Assembly: GCA_938004075.1 (NCBI GenBank)
Contig: CALKWP010000011.1
Span: 1 to 40,462 of the forward strand
DNA length: 40,462 bases
DNA from: an uncultured Methanomassiliicoccales archaeon
GTDB lineage: Archaea; Thermoplasmatota; Thermoplasmata; SG8-5
Direction: 5' to 3'
Below the pieces are notes generated by a model. It did no database searches. It saw nothing but the letters and a program-made list of their open reading frames with translations, and had not been told where the DNA came from. Shown in pieces: positions 6,844 to 13,444 of the stretch. Position 1 is the stretch's first letter, and the number at the start of each line of letters is the position of its first letter. The translations under genes were made by a program, and so were the position numbers.

Positions 6844-7097
6844 ATGAGGGTAATATTCTTGGAGCCGGGTAAGGGAATCAAGACTCTTGCCCGGCATACG
6901 TATACTGACGAAATGGTAATCGACCAGTTTCGGGTGTATGTGATGGACTATGTTCACCGCACATTGAAGATGGACGGTCGCTTATTCAGGTGTTCGTAGA
7001 GGACGTTGATGAAAGTGTCCTCGTCGCCTACGTCAATCGAAAATACGACTTAGAAATAGAGGTAAATCCCAATGAAAAATCCTTACGAATTGATTAA
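6844..7097 (+). pseudogene. Possible frameshifted small gene behind polA
   Basis: From ATG 6844 one frame gives 51 residues (ending MDGRLFRCS) and stops at 6999. A different frame, open from about 6910 to 7097, then reads IEDGRSLIQVFVEDVDESVL and VAYVNRKYDLEIEVNP, which looks like genuine protein. Adding one base near 6987 would join them. Alternatives are a non-coding spacer with a chance open frame, or a recent deletion. Hairpins CCCTC/GAGGG and CCGGGTAAG/CTTGCCCGG (6870-6898 area) also lie here, so part of the segment may be non-coding. Its end overlaps the next gene. Confidence 0.35.
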
Positions 7098-7602
7098 GGG
7101 ATTCCGTACCCCGGGTTTCTTCAATCGCCGCCATGTTCTTCAAACTCTAGCGCGTGGCACATGGGAAGTTGAATCGGTTCGAGTTTTTATCAAAGATTTG
7201 CAGGAACAATTACCCGAAATGTTGATGCGTCAATGTGACATCTTTCCGGTGACTGTTACTGTGGATACTAAAGAACCGGTTGCTTATGTTTACTATGCTT
7301 CACATGAAATCCAGTTACGATTCCAGCATATGGATTTGGTGGAAGGCGACTTGCTTCCTGATATCTGGACTGCTAACAGTATTCATGTATCGGGCATGCT
7401 GACAAAACCACTAATCGGATTTGTCCAACATCCAACAGCCTTTACTGTTGACCGATGTACTCCTGAAATACCAGGAATGTTTATCTACGAGATGATTAGG
7501 GGATTCGTTGACCGGTTCAAGCTCGCTGATTTTATCAACTTCAACCTCGATAACGACTTCAATAAAGAGCTTGAAGAGTCAATCTTCATGTACAATTGGT
7601 AA
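7072..7602 (+). CDS. Hypothetical protein
   Basis: This is a 176-residue protein with a GAGG site 11 bases before the ATG. It is mixed alpha/beta with aromatic-rich stretches (VAYVYYASHEIQLRFQHMDL) and no membrane segment or obvious catalytic motif. It begins MKNPYELIKGFRTPGFFNRR. Its place between the DNA polymerase and ligase genes suggests a role in early or replication functions. The family is not recognised. Confidence 0.72.
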   Translation: MKNPYELIKGFRTPGFFNRRHVLQTLARGTWEVESVRVFIKDLQEQLPEMLMRQCDIFPVTVTVDTKEPVAYVYYASHEIQLRFQHMDLVEGDLLPDIWTANSIHVSGMLTKPLIGFVQHPTAFTVDRCTPEIPGMFIYEMIRGFVDRFKLADFINFNLDNDFNKELEESIFMYNW

Positions 7603-7606
7603 TCTC

Positions 7607-7897
7607 ATGCGCATCATCGCCAAGTTTCTAAAGTACAAGGATGGAAGTTTCTGCAGGGTTCTTCGGGGTTTTCAGTCTCCAGAGAATCAGATTTATGTAG
7701 AATTTCCAGATGGACATTGTGAACATATCCTACGTGCTGATACATATCCTGGTAGTTATGTCAAAATCCGTAAAACAGGTGAGATTATCAAGTATCTCGG
7801 CATCGAGTGGGAGAATCCACAAGCTGACTCAGCATGCTACCGTGTAGAATTTGCTGATAAAACTATTGGCTTTTTTCAAGCTATTGAGTTGGTGTAA
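7607..7897 (+). CDS. Hypothetical protein
   Basis: This 96-residue protein starts at ATG 7607, four bases after the previous stop. There is no clear ribosome binding site, so translation is probably coupled. Its sequence looks like a small all-beta fold (GSFCRVLRGFQSPENQIYVE, then YRVEFADKTIGFFQAIEL), possibly SH3-like. No known motif was found. Confidence 0.68.
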   Translation: MRIIAKFLKYKDGSFCRVLRGFQSPENQIYVEFPDGHCEHILRADTYPGSYVKIRKTGEIIKYLGIEWENPQADSACYRVEFADKTIGFFQAIELV

Positions 7898-7973
7898 CTG
7901 TATACTGTGTATAACCAAAATCACAACGTTGTAACGTTCACTGATGACATGCTGTTCTAATAAAGGACTCGCA

Positions 7974-8039
7974 ATGGACGGATTTGAGGTCTGTAATGAG
8001 TGTGGCGTTGTTCCTTCTACCTCTGAGCGACCTGATTAA
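7974..8039 (+). CDS. Very small CxxC protein
   Basis: A 21-codon frame (MDGFEVCNECGVVPSTSERP and one more residue) has an AAAGGA site eight bases upstream. CNEC may be half of a zinc site. In the rest of the 244-base gap (7898-8141) I see only a repeated AACGTT pair near 7925-7938 and a GAGGGT/ACCCTC hairpin (8083-8097). Such short frames can arise by chance. Confidence 0.35.
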   Translation: MDGFEVCNECGVVPSTSERPD

Positions 8040-8141
8040 GTACTGGAATTTATATCGGTTTGGAGGTGATAATTTTGTATTTGAGGGTCAAACCCTCGCA
8101 CATCGTCTAACTTTCGTCAATTTCTAACAAGGAGTATTGCA

Positions 8142-8669
8142 ATGGGTAAGTTTGTTCGTTTTATTTTGGTACTCGCCCTGTTGGGTATCGTGTTCGGTGC
8201 TGCTGGTACGGGTATTGAAGCTGCTTCGTTGGCTTCGACCGTCAAGGCTATGGCGTATGCGGTTAACGAGGGTGCCGGTAGTGCTATCTGGCACAACCCT
8301 TCGACCAATATGGTTGTCCTCATGGCCCCGGTGAAAAGTGCGTATCAGTTCACCATACTTTCTACAAATGGTGAAATTATCCGTGACCTCACCAGCATTC
8401 CCGGCTTCTCTGGTCAGAACCTCTCCGTTTACAAAGCTGTTGATTTCGTGAAATGGATGGAGCAGTCTGGATACAGCCAAATTACGGCTACTGGATTGAA
8501 AGCCATGTATCCTGCCATTCCTACGGCCATTGCCGCTGCCCAGGCTTCCATTTGGGGCATGGTCTTGAATACCGCTATTAAATCGTTGACCTGTCCCATG
8601 TTCATCATTCTGACGGGCGACGTGGCAGATATGGTGCCTTTGACAGGGCAACAGTTTATTGAGGGGTAA
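8142..8669 (+). CDS. Secreted or membrane-anchored early protein
   Basis: This 175-residue protein has a clear signal-peptide-like start: basic MGKFVR, then a hydrophobic core FILVLALLGIVFGAAG, and a small-residue region near GIEAAS that could be a cleavage site around residue 28. The mature part is mostly neutral, with a second hydrophobic stretch near SIWGMVLNTAI. AAGGAG precedes the ATG. A phage early protein sent to the membrane or outside might alter the envelope or block other phages. That is inference from location only. Confidence 0.72.
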   Translation: MGKFVRFILVLALLGIVFGAAGTGIEAASLASTVKAMAYAVNEGAGSAIWHNPSTNMVVLMAPVKSAYQFTILSTNGEIIRDLTSIPGFSGQNLSVYKAVDFVKWMEQSGYSQITATGLKAMYPAIPTAIAAAQASIWGMVLNTAIKSLTCPMFIILTGDVADMVPLTGQQFIEG

Positions 8670-8678
8670 GGAGTATCT

Positions 8679-8927
8679 ATGGAGTTGCTGAACAAGTTCC
8701 CTCTCTGGCTTATTTTCGGTTTGATTTTCCTCGAACGGAAACAACCCCGCACAATTACCCATGATGAGATTATGGAGTATGTTGCAATCTGCAAAGCTCT
8801 CCTTCTGCAACTCCATAATGATAATCGCTGGTTGGCTGTTCGCATCAAACGTTTTCTGGAAGCTGAAATTGATGCCGGCTACATTCTTATGCATGGTGTA
8901 TCTGCTATCTTCATCTTCCCTGAATAG
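8679..8927 (+). CDS. Small hypothetical protein
   Basis: This 82-residue protein has a hydrophobic start (MELLNKFPLWLIFGLIFLER), then a helical charged part (HDEIMEYVAICKALLLQLHN). The N-terminus could be a membrane anchor or an amphipathic helix. It follows the secreted-type gene by nine bases with AAGGAG before the ATG, so the two probably act together at the membrane. Confidence 0.68.
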   Translation: MELLNKFPLWLIFGLIFLERKQPRTITHDEIMEYVAICKALLLQLHNDNRWLAVRIKRFLEAEIDAGYILMHGVSAIFIFPE

Positions 8928-8934
8928 TTATTCA

Positions 8935-9004
8935 CCACTGGGGTATACATGACCTGGATAGTGCAGATAACCGACACTCTCGTGTCTTGATGGTATCCCG
9001 GTGG
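8935..9004 (+). other. Long imperfect hairpin in spacer
   Basis: CCACTGGGGTAT (8935-8946) pairs with GTATCCCGGTGG (8993-9004) through 12 pairs, three of them G-T. Inside, GACAC (8973-8977) pairs with GTGTC (8982-8986) around TCTC. It ends 21 bases before the next start codon and could influence expression of that gene. A 13-codon frame within it (8949) is probably chance. Confidence 0.45.
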
Positions 9005-9025
9005 ATTTGTTTATGGAGAAATGAA

Positions 9026-9379
9026 ATGCCTCATTTTGACTCCCCTCTTGCGGAATTGGAAATCGGTCCTCTTAACAATGCTGTAATGTTTGCTCTCACT
9101 ACTGTTATTATTTCACTGGCAGATGGAAGAGAGCAGATGGCGCAGGCCCTCAAAGATCACTCAGCGAATTCCATTCTTTCGCTTCAAATGGATACCTCCG
9201 TTCGTCTTGAAGACCTTGATACTCGTATCAAAGAAATCATAAAACGTGATACGGATGTATACCGGGATTACCTTCACACGATTGACAATCTTACGAATTT
9301 GCTGGTCGCTCTCATCAAACTTCGTGAACAAGGAGACCTCACATGGTTCCAGAACCCGCAGTTCGAAACGCTTTCATAG
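9026..9379 (+). CDS. Hypothetical helical protein
   Basis: This 117-residue protein is predicted mostly alpha-helical, with heptad-like stretches (SVRLEDLDTRIKEIIKRDTD, then HTIDNLTNLLVALIKLREQ). The start at 9026 has ATGGAGA as ribosome binding site. Its C-terminus overlaps the start of the ligase gene by 37 bases in another frame. It may oligomerise. No family is recognised. Confidence 0.7.
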   Translation: MPHFDSPLAELEIGPLNNAVMFALTTVIISLADGREQMAQALKDHSANSILSLQMDTSVRLEDLDTRIKEIIKRDTDVYRDYLHTIDNLTNLLVALIKLREQGDLTWFQNPQFETLS

Positions 9380-10215
9380 CCCAACGAGTAGCCGGACTTC
9401 GTCAGTCAATGATTGATAGGGCTCTCACTGATGTAAATGTTTCTACGTATTCCATCATTCAGCCAAAGTACGATGGATGGTGGTGTGGCATTCACATCAT
9501 TGATAATCGGTGCTACTACATTACATCTGGCGGACAGGTCAAACGATGGATTTACTTACCATCTAATGAATTCGCAGGTGTTGAACTTGTTTTGATTGGC
9601 GAATACATGTATGGCACTCAATGGGCACAAACCCATAACCCTGGTTCTGTCGTACTTCACGATATCTCATATTTTAGTTGCGATGGTGATTCAGTCGATT
9701 ACACCAATAAGCCATATGGATTTCGCCTTCTAACTCTGGAGTCTATTTTCAATAAGTACGCACTTCAACGGTTCAACATGAGCGTTATCGAGTCCTATTC
9801 TTCTGAATACTTCGCTCAGCAAGAATTGTGGCAGAAGTACGTTCTCGATGAAGGTTTTGAAGGACTGGTGTTCAAAAGCCCAACTCATATATTTGGTGAG
9901 AATTTCATCCGAGTCAAGCGGTTCTATACTCGTGATTTCGTTTGCGTTCATATCACCGAAGGTGGCGGGCGGTTGGCAGGCTCAATGGGATCTCTTGTCG
10001 GTGCGGTCTATGATAATGGCACACTCAAAACTATGGTTTCTGTTGGTGGAGGGTTCACAGATGCCCAACGGCGAGAGATTTGGGAGCACCGTGAGCGCTA
10101 CATCGGAAAAGTGTTCGAGGTGAAAGCCTGGGCACTGTTCGACTCTGGTTCTCTCCGTCATCCGAACTTCATCCGCTGGCGTGACGATAAAGAAGTTGGG
10201 GATTGCAAGCCATAA
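9343..10215 (+). CDS. ATP-dependent DNA ligase (nucleotidyltransferase fold)
   Basis: This is a 290-residue compact ligase. Motif I PKYDGW carries the lysine that accepts AMP (K42). Other motifs are III (LIGEYMY, E87), IV (EGLVFK, 173-178) and V (IRVKRF, K192). A C-terminal OB-fold-like part follows (residues 200-290), which gives the two-domain minimum of phage ligases. It seals nicks during phage replication or repair. AAGGAG lies seven bases before the ATG. The motif spacing and length fit a DNA ligase better than an RNA ligase, but RNA joining cannot be excluded. Confidence 0.88.
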   Translation: MVPEPAVRNAFIAQRVAGLRQSMIDRALTDVNVSTYSIIQPKYDGWWCGIHIIDNRCYYITSGGQVKRWIYLPSNEFAGVELVLIGEYMYGTQWAQTHNPGSVVLHDISYFSCDGDSVDYTNKPYGFRLLTLESIFNKYALQRFNMSVIESYSSEYFAQQELWQKYVLDEGFEGLVFKSPTHIFGENFIRVKRFYTRDFVCVHITEGGGRLAGSMGSLVGAVYDNGTLKTMVSVGGGFTDAQRREIWEHRERYIGKVFEVKAWALFDSGSLRHPNFIRWRDDKEVGDCKP

Positions 10216-10231
10216 TGATAATGGCTATAAT
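10203..10231 (+). promoter_or_regulatory. Candidate promoter in front of the HNH gene
   Basis: TTGCAA (10203-10208), 17 bases, then TATAAT (10226-10231). The -10 is perfect and the -35 has four of six bases. The predicted start near 10238 is almost at the ATG 10241, which would give a nearly leaderless message. It lies partly within the end of the ligase gene. Confidence 0.45.
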
Positions 10232-10240
10232 GTAATTCGA

Positions 10241-10576
10241 ATGGCCAAGCCAAAATTCTACAAAGATGCTGATGGAACGTGCCACAAGATAAAACGCAGA
10301 CTGTCATTCAAGAAGTGGCGGGAATTGCGTTTCAAGGTCTGGATTAGAGATGGATACAAGTGCGTGCACTGTGGTCAATACGTTACCTTCAATAAAGCAC
10401 ACATCGACCATATACTGCCAATTAGTAAGGGTGGTGGTAATGCTCTTGCTAATTTGCGTACGCTCTGTATCAGATGCCATAGTTTACGCCGGGATGATAG
10501 TCACGAGAAACTTCGTCGTAGAAGTTTCGAAAAAGGTATTATTCCGAAAAACTTTTGGCGAGAACTTTGGGACTAA
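10241..10576 (+). CDS. HNH endonuclease
   Basis: This 111-residue protein has a classic HNH fold: CVHC (41-44), HIDHI (H54, D56, H57), N71, and CIRCH (C76, C79, H80). The four cysteines bind zinc. The N-terminus is basic and may bind DNA. Free-standing HNH genes in phages are often homing endonucleases, and some take part in packaging. No terminase is adjacent, so homing or host DNA damage is more likely. The start could also be 10181 with a 35-base overlap of the ligase, but there is no ribosome binding site for either start. Confidence 0.85.
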   Translation: MAKPKFYKDADGTCHKIKRRLSFKKWRELRFKVWIRDGYKCVHCGQYVTFNKAHIDHILPISKGGGNALANLRTLCIRCHSLRRDDSHEKLRRRSFEKGIIPKNFWRELWD

Positions 10577-10629
10577 TGGCTACAGTCGTTGTCTGTCTGG
10601 ATGTGACTAACGGCTACAGTCGTTGTCTG
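10571..10629 (+). repeat. 34-base-period direct repeat over the HNH stop codon
   Basis: Bases 10571-10595 and 10605-10629 are identical at 24 of 25 positions (the single difference is T10577 against C10611). The first copy contains the end of the HNH gene (GACTAA). It looks like a tandem duplication of the gene end. Confidence 0.75.
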
Positions 10630-10669
10630 GATAGGACTCCGTCTCTCCCTTCGGAGTCCTATCCTTTCT
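10629..10669 (+). terminator. Strong terminator-like hairpin
   Basis: GGATAGGACTCCG (10629-10641) pairs perfectly with CGGAGTCCTATCC (10652-10664) around a ten-base loop, followed by TTTCT. Thirteen GC-rich pairs with a short U-run fit a rho-independent terminator behind the HNH gene. Confidence 0.7.
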
Positions 10670-10682
10670 GAAGTGTGATACC

Positions 10683-10844
10683 ATGGAAAGTATGAAGGAT
10701 AATGGCGTGATGGAATGTCTCGCAATCGTGCTGATGCTACTGCTCCTTTGTGTAGTTTGCATGATAATCTCATTCGTGATTGTAGGTCTTGATACTGGAG
10801 TTTCAAATGAAGTACAAACTCTTTTTAGCATCTATCCCGTTTAG
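10683..10844 (+). CDS. Small single-span membrane protein
   Basis: This 53-residue protein has one strong hydrophobic span: LAIVLMLLLLCVVCMIISFV near residues 13-32, then a polar C-terminus. It has cysteines at 12, 23 and 26. The C-terminal part overlaps the next small gene by 38 bases in another frame. Overlapping pairs of tiny membrane genes are typical of spanins or holin-antiholin units, but no lipobox is visible. The lysin gene lies nearby at 11457. Confidence 0.6.
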   Translation: MESMKDNGVMECLAIVLMLLLLCVVCMIISFVIVGLDTGVSNEVQTLFSIYPV

Positions 10845-10953
10845 GGAATGGGTTCGCAAAAATCCTGGTGTTGTCAACTTTGCCCTCAAAGTGATAATCA
10901 CGTTGAGCGCACTGTGCTTTGCCCTCATCGGTTACATGATTGGAAAGGCGTAA
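10807..10953 (+). CDS. Small single-span membrane protein
   Basis: This 48-residue protein has a basic N-terminus (MKYKLFLASIPFREWVRKNP) and a C-terminal hydrophobic span (VVNFALKVIITLSALCFALI). The ribosome binding site GGAG (10797-10800) lies inside the preceding gene. The basic head and short span fit a membrane insertion role such as a holin component. The function is inferred from context. Confidence 0.6.
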   Translation: MKYKLFLASIPFREWVRKNPGVVNFALKVIITLSALCFALIGYMIGKA

Positions 10954-11015
10954 CCATGCATACCAAGAGTTGGCAAAGGTGGATTAATGGAATTTTTAAG
11001 AAAGGAGAATGCAAG

Positions 11016-11225
11016 ATGGACACTTTGAAGCTTGGTCAGAAAGTCAAGTCTAATGAGTTTAATGGTGTTTGGATGGTCATGGCTCTCGGTGTGTTTCTTA
11101 ATGAGCCTACCAATCGTGCGCTGATTGAACCCGTTAGCCCCGGTCTTCCGGGCGTTGCTATCTGGGTCGATACCAAGACCCTCTCCCCCATTGATGTCAC
11201 AATTCACGTAAACGAAAAGGGTTAA
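11016..11225 (+). CDS. Small hypothetical protein
   Basis: This 69-residue protein starts at 11016, eight bases after AAAGGAG. It reads as a short beta-rich domain (LGQKVKSNEFNGVWMVMALG) of the kind seen in small phage proteins that begin with a G-x-x-V motif. A longer version starting at 10956 (MHTKSWQRW) is possible but lacks a ribosome binding site. Confidence 0.65.
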   Translation: MDTLKLGQKVKSNEFNGVWMVMALGVFLNEPTNRALIEPVSPGLPGVAIWVDTKTLSPIDVTIHVNEKG

Positions 11226-11305
11226 CAGTTCAGGTGACGGAACTGTAAAGCCTTGCCGGAGTCTCTCGTACAGGTGGCGAACTGTTACGATGTAAGAGAC
11301 TCCGG
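11226..11305 (+). other. Two hairpins with a shared loop motif
   Basis: CAGTTC (11226-11231) pairs with GAACTG (11240-11245). CCGGAGTCTCT (11256-11266) pairs perfectly with AGAGACTCCGG (11295-11305) around 28 bases. AGGTGACGGAACTGT in the first and AGGTGGCGAACTGT in the loop of the second are near copies, so the two elements could exchange pairing partners, as in a two-state switch. A strong AAGGAGG follows at 11314-11320. Confidence 0.5.
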
Positions 11306-11325
11306 TATTGTTTAAGGAGGATACA

Positions 11326-11427
11326 ATGACAGACTGTCCGGCTCATTGTGGCGGCTCCACTACTGGTATGAGTATTTACTCAAATCAGAAGATGGCGATG
11401 ACAGAATCGTGCTTCAAGATGCTATAA
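11326..11427 (+). CDS. Short frame (leader peptide candidate) before the lysin
   Basis: The 33-residue frame MTDCPAHCGGSTTGMSIYSN and following has the strongest ribosome binding site in the area (AAGGAGG, five bases before ATG) and follows the paired hairpins. It could be a leader peptide that couples translation to the lysin gene 29 bases downstream. It has two cysteines and no known motif. Confidence 0.45.
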   Translation: MTDCPAHCGGSTTGMSIYSNQKMAMTESCFKML

Positions 11428-11456
11428 TGACGGAAAATGGATTGTGGAGGTTGATC

Positions 11457-12302
11457 ATGTTACCAAAGGGTAAGGGCTGGTTTATCTGGCGAATCGATCT
11501 GACCGAGGGCGGCGATCCTGAAATGATTGCCAGGGTTATGCACGATGGCGGTTTTAATCATGTTATCCTGCATATCCATGACGGTTATCTTCCGGAAAAT
11601 GCGCCATCGTTGGGCGGGCGGATTTTGGATCCGTTCGTGGATGAACTAAAACGGGCTGGTATCCGGTGTTGGGGATGGGGAGCCGTATACGCCACTACCT
11701 GGGCAGCGGGTGCGGATATCGCCATCCGGCGATGCCAGGAATTGGAGTTAGATGGGTATATCGTGGATGCCGAGGCTGCGATGAAAAGTGCTCCCGGGCA
11801 GGCGGAGCAGTTAATGGCGCGATTACGGCATGGATTGGGTGAGGAGTACCCGATCGGTCTATCCTCATACCGCTACCCGAGATACCATCCAACGTTGCCG
11901 TGGGTGCCGTTACGGTCTAGAATGACGTTTGACATGCCACAGGTTTACTGGCAATCAGCGCATAACCCGGCGGAGCAGTTGCGATCAAGTTATGCTGAGT
12001 TTAGCCGGATGTATCCGAACTTGCCGTACCTGGCAACCGGAGCGGCGTATAAAACGGGCGGTTGGCGGCCTACCCGTGACGATGTAATCCGGTTCTTGGA
12101 CTGTGCAAAAAACGAATTGAATTTACCTGGAGCTAATTTCTGGGTGTGGCATCAGTGTCGGCGGGACTTGCCGGATGTTTGGGATGCGATCTATAACTAT
12201 CGTTGGGATGTAACACCGCCGCCGCCGGAACCAACGATAGAGGAAAAAATTGCCATCCTGTGGCGGGAGGCTTGCGATCACGGTTGGAACCTGGAGCCGT
12301 GA
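11457..12302 (+). CDS. GH25-like TIM-barrel lysin or glycoside hydrolase
   Basis: This 281-residue protein has a TIM-barrel pattern, with WFIWRIDLTEGGD at strand 1, GYIVDAEAAMK (D104, E106) at the usual acidic catalytic position, then MPQVYWQS and ANFWVWHQC at later strands. It resembles lysozyme-like GH25 and related barrels. A short tail (residues 245-281) after a proline-rich linker may bind the cell wall. It is the best endolysin candidate here. The start at 11457 follows GGAGG. The gene is visibly richer in G and C than its neighbours, which suggests later acquisition. It lies in the early module rather than beside the holin. Confidence 0.65.
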   Translation: MLPKGKGWFIWRIDLTEGGDPEMIARVMHDGGFNHVILHIHDGYLPENAPSLGGRILDPFVDELKRAGIRCWGWGAVYATTWAAGADIAIRRCQELELDGYIVDAEAAMKSAPGQAEQLMARLRHGLGEEYPIGLSSYRYPRYHPTLPWVPLRSRMTFDMPQVYWQSAHNPAEQLRSSYAEFSRMYPNLPYLATGAAYKTGGWRPTRDDVIRFLDCAKNELNLPGANFWVWHQCRRDLPDVWDAIYNYRWDVTPPPPEPTIEEKIAILWREACDHGWNLEP

Positions 12303-12681
12303 TGACTAGAACGGAAGCCAGGATACAGGCGGAAATGAACACACAATCCACGCGATCTCTTCGATGTTGGTTTTGCTATTTACTACGCCATGAAGCGTAG
12401 CATGGAATGGATGGCAAAGATATAGTTGGGCAACCGATTTAGATGAAATTCATCATCTTGAATTATCCATTCCAGATAAATTGATGGTACTTTACGCCAA
12501 CGTGATAATCGAGTTTGTTAATTCTGGTAAACGTGTTATTACCAGATTAGCACCTTGGTATATCGCTCGTGCCATTTTATTTATCCTTCAAATGCGTACA
12601 TTTCAATTAACTGTTGATGATATGTTACTTAATACAGTAAATCATCATCATCATCAACATCAACTCACAAAGGAGTCTCAA
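12302..12681 (+). pseudogene. Broken coding remnant behind the lysin
   Basis: ATG 12302 overlaps the lysin stop by one base and gives MTRTEARIQAEMNTQSTR before its frame fails at about 12400. A second frame then gives DLFDVGFAIYYAMKRSMEWM and a third reads WATDLDEIHHLELSIPDKL and VIIEFVNSGKRVITRLAPW. The pieces read as protein but need two shifts to join. The third frame (from about 12395, ATG at 12484) runs without a stop through the next gene's ribosome binding site into it. This probably represents a decayed gene, or several sequence errors. Confidence 0.35.
12641..12664 (+). repeat. ATC/AAC trinucleotide repeat, left arm of inverted pair
   Basis: Eight triplets made only of ATC and AAC precede the gene at 12682. 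Its reverse complement appears at 13023-13046, just after that gene, with 22 of 24 bases matching. The arms could pair in the RNA or DNA around the gene. Confidence 0.7.
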
Positions 12682-13023
12682 ATGCCTGATACGTTGGTTC
12701 TTGAAGTCCGGGATGCGGCAACGTTCATCCCCGTAATTGCTATTCGTACGCGGAGTGATAATCCGCAAGAAGCATGGCTGTTTCGTGCTGCCGGTTGGAG
12801 TGAAGACGGAAACGATGTGATGATTATCCGTGCTGATGGTGAGGGTAATATCAATCGCTTTTGGAATGACTACGGTCTTTCTGATGCTTGCACGTTAGCT
12901 GTTGCTCATCGTTACATTCACGAACACTGGGATGAACTGAATCCTGGTGACGTGGTCGACGTTGAGTATATTCTCGGAATATCGAATTCCCCAAAGCAAT
13001 CAGAACGTCATCATTACGAATAG
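12682..13023 (+). CDS. Hypothetical protein bracketed by inverted repeats
   Basis: This 113-residue protein starts at 12682 after AAAGGAG (start chosen because the frame upstream is repeat sequence). It is acidic and globular: ATFIPVIAIRTRSDNPQEAW, GNINRFWNDYGLSDACTLAV, and an end rich in H. No motif is recognised. The same frame is open upstream, so a longer product (from 12484) is possible. The flanking triplet repeats lie immediately before the ribosome binding site and immediately after the stop codon. Confidence 0.65.
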   Translation: MPDTLVLEVRDAATFIPVIAIRTRSDNPQEAWLFRAAGWSEDGNDVMIIRADGEGNINRFWNDYGLSDACTLAVAHRYIHEHWDELNPGDVVDVEYILGISNSPKQSERHHYE

Positions 13024-13046
13024 TTGATGATGATGTTGATGATGAT
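13023..13046 (+). repeat. GTT/GAT trinucleotide repeat, right arm of inverted pair
   Basis: This is a run of GAT and GTT triplets starting at the last base of the 12682 gene's stop codon. Its reverse complement matches the left arm at 12641-12664 (22 of 24). Confidence 0.7.
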
Positions 13047-13066
13047 TCAGCATATATATTAAGGAG

Positions 13067-13444
13067 GTGATAACCGTACAACCAGTATTCAATGTCCGTG
13101 GAACACGCATGGGTCGACATGTTAATGTACATGTTAATGGGCACCCCCTTGCGATACACCCGCAATATTGTAACCATTCTGTTTCTTTCGAATGGGGCTA
13201 TTACGGGTCTGGCCCAAGTCAGCTAAGCTGGGAACTGTTGTATAGATGGTTCTCGAAATTCTTGCTCCCACGAGTCCCATTCCGTAAGAATGATAAAGCT
13301 CGTGCAGTGGAGTTAGCTGACAAGTATCACCAGCGATTTAAGGTCGCTATCATTGCGAGAATTCCTATGGACTCCACTGTATGGACTCTCAAATTCACAA
13401 ATTTTTTCTATTTTCTTTTAGGAGAAACACACGATGTCTGGTAA
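13067..13444 (+). CDS. Hypothetical protein
   Basis: The frame starts at GTG 13067, directly after AAGGAG. That is too close for a normal start, so the true start may be a non-standard codon or ATG 13109 (MGRHVNVHVNG). With the first start it has 125 residues, basic and aromatic (FEWGYYGSGPSQLSWELLYR, then KYHQRFKVAIIARIPMDS). It overlaps the next gene by 11 bases (ATG within the end), a sign of coupled translation. Confidence 0.62.
   Translation: MITVQPVFNVRGTRMGRHVNVHVNGHPLAIHPQYCNHSVSFEWGYYGSGPSQLSWELLYRWFSKFLLPRVPFRKNDKARAVELADKYHQRFKVAIIARIPMDSTVWTLKFTNFFYFLLGETHDVW

Noticed and set aside
8124..8894. 256-residue minus-strand frame opposite the exported-protein genes
   Set aside because: It lies antisense to two plus-strand genes with good ribosome binding sites and a signal peptide. 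It is a shadow frame.
10571..10629. CRISPR-like array
   Set aside because: There are only two repeat copies with a nine-base gap, and they are explained by a tandem duplication of the HNH gene end. No other array was seen.
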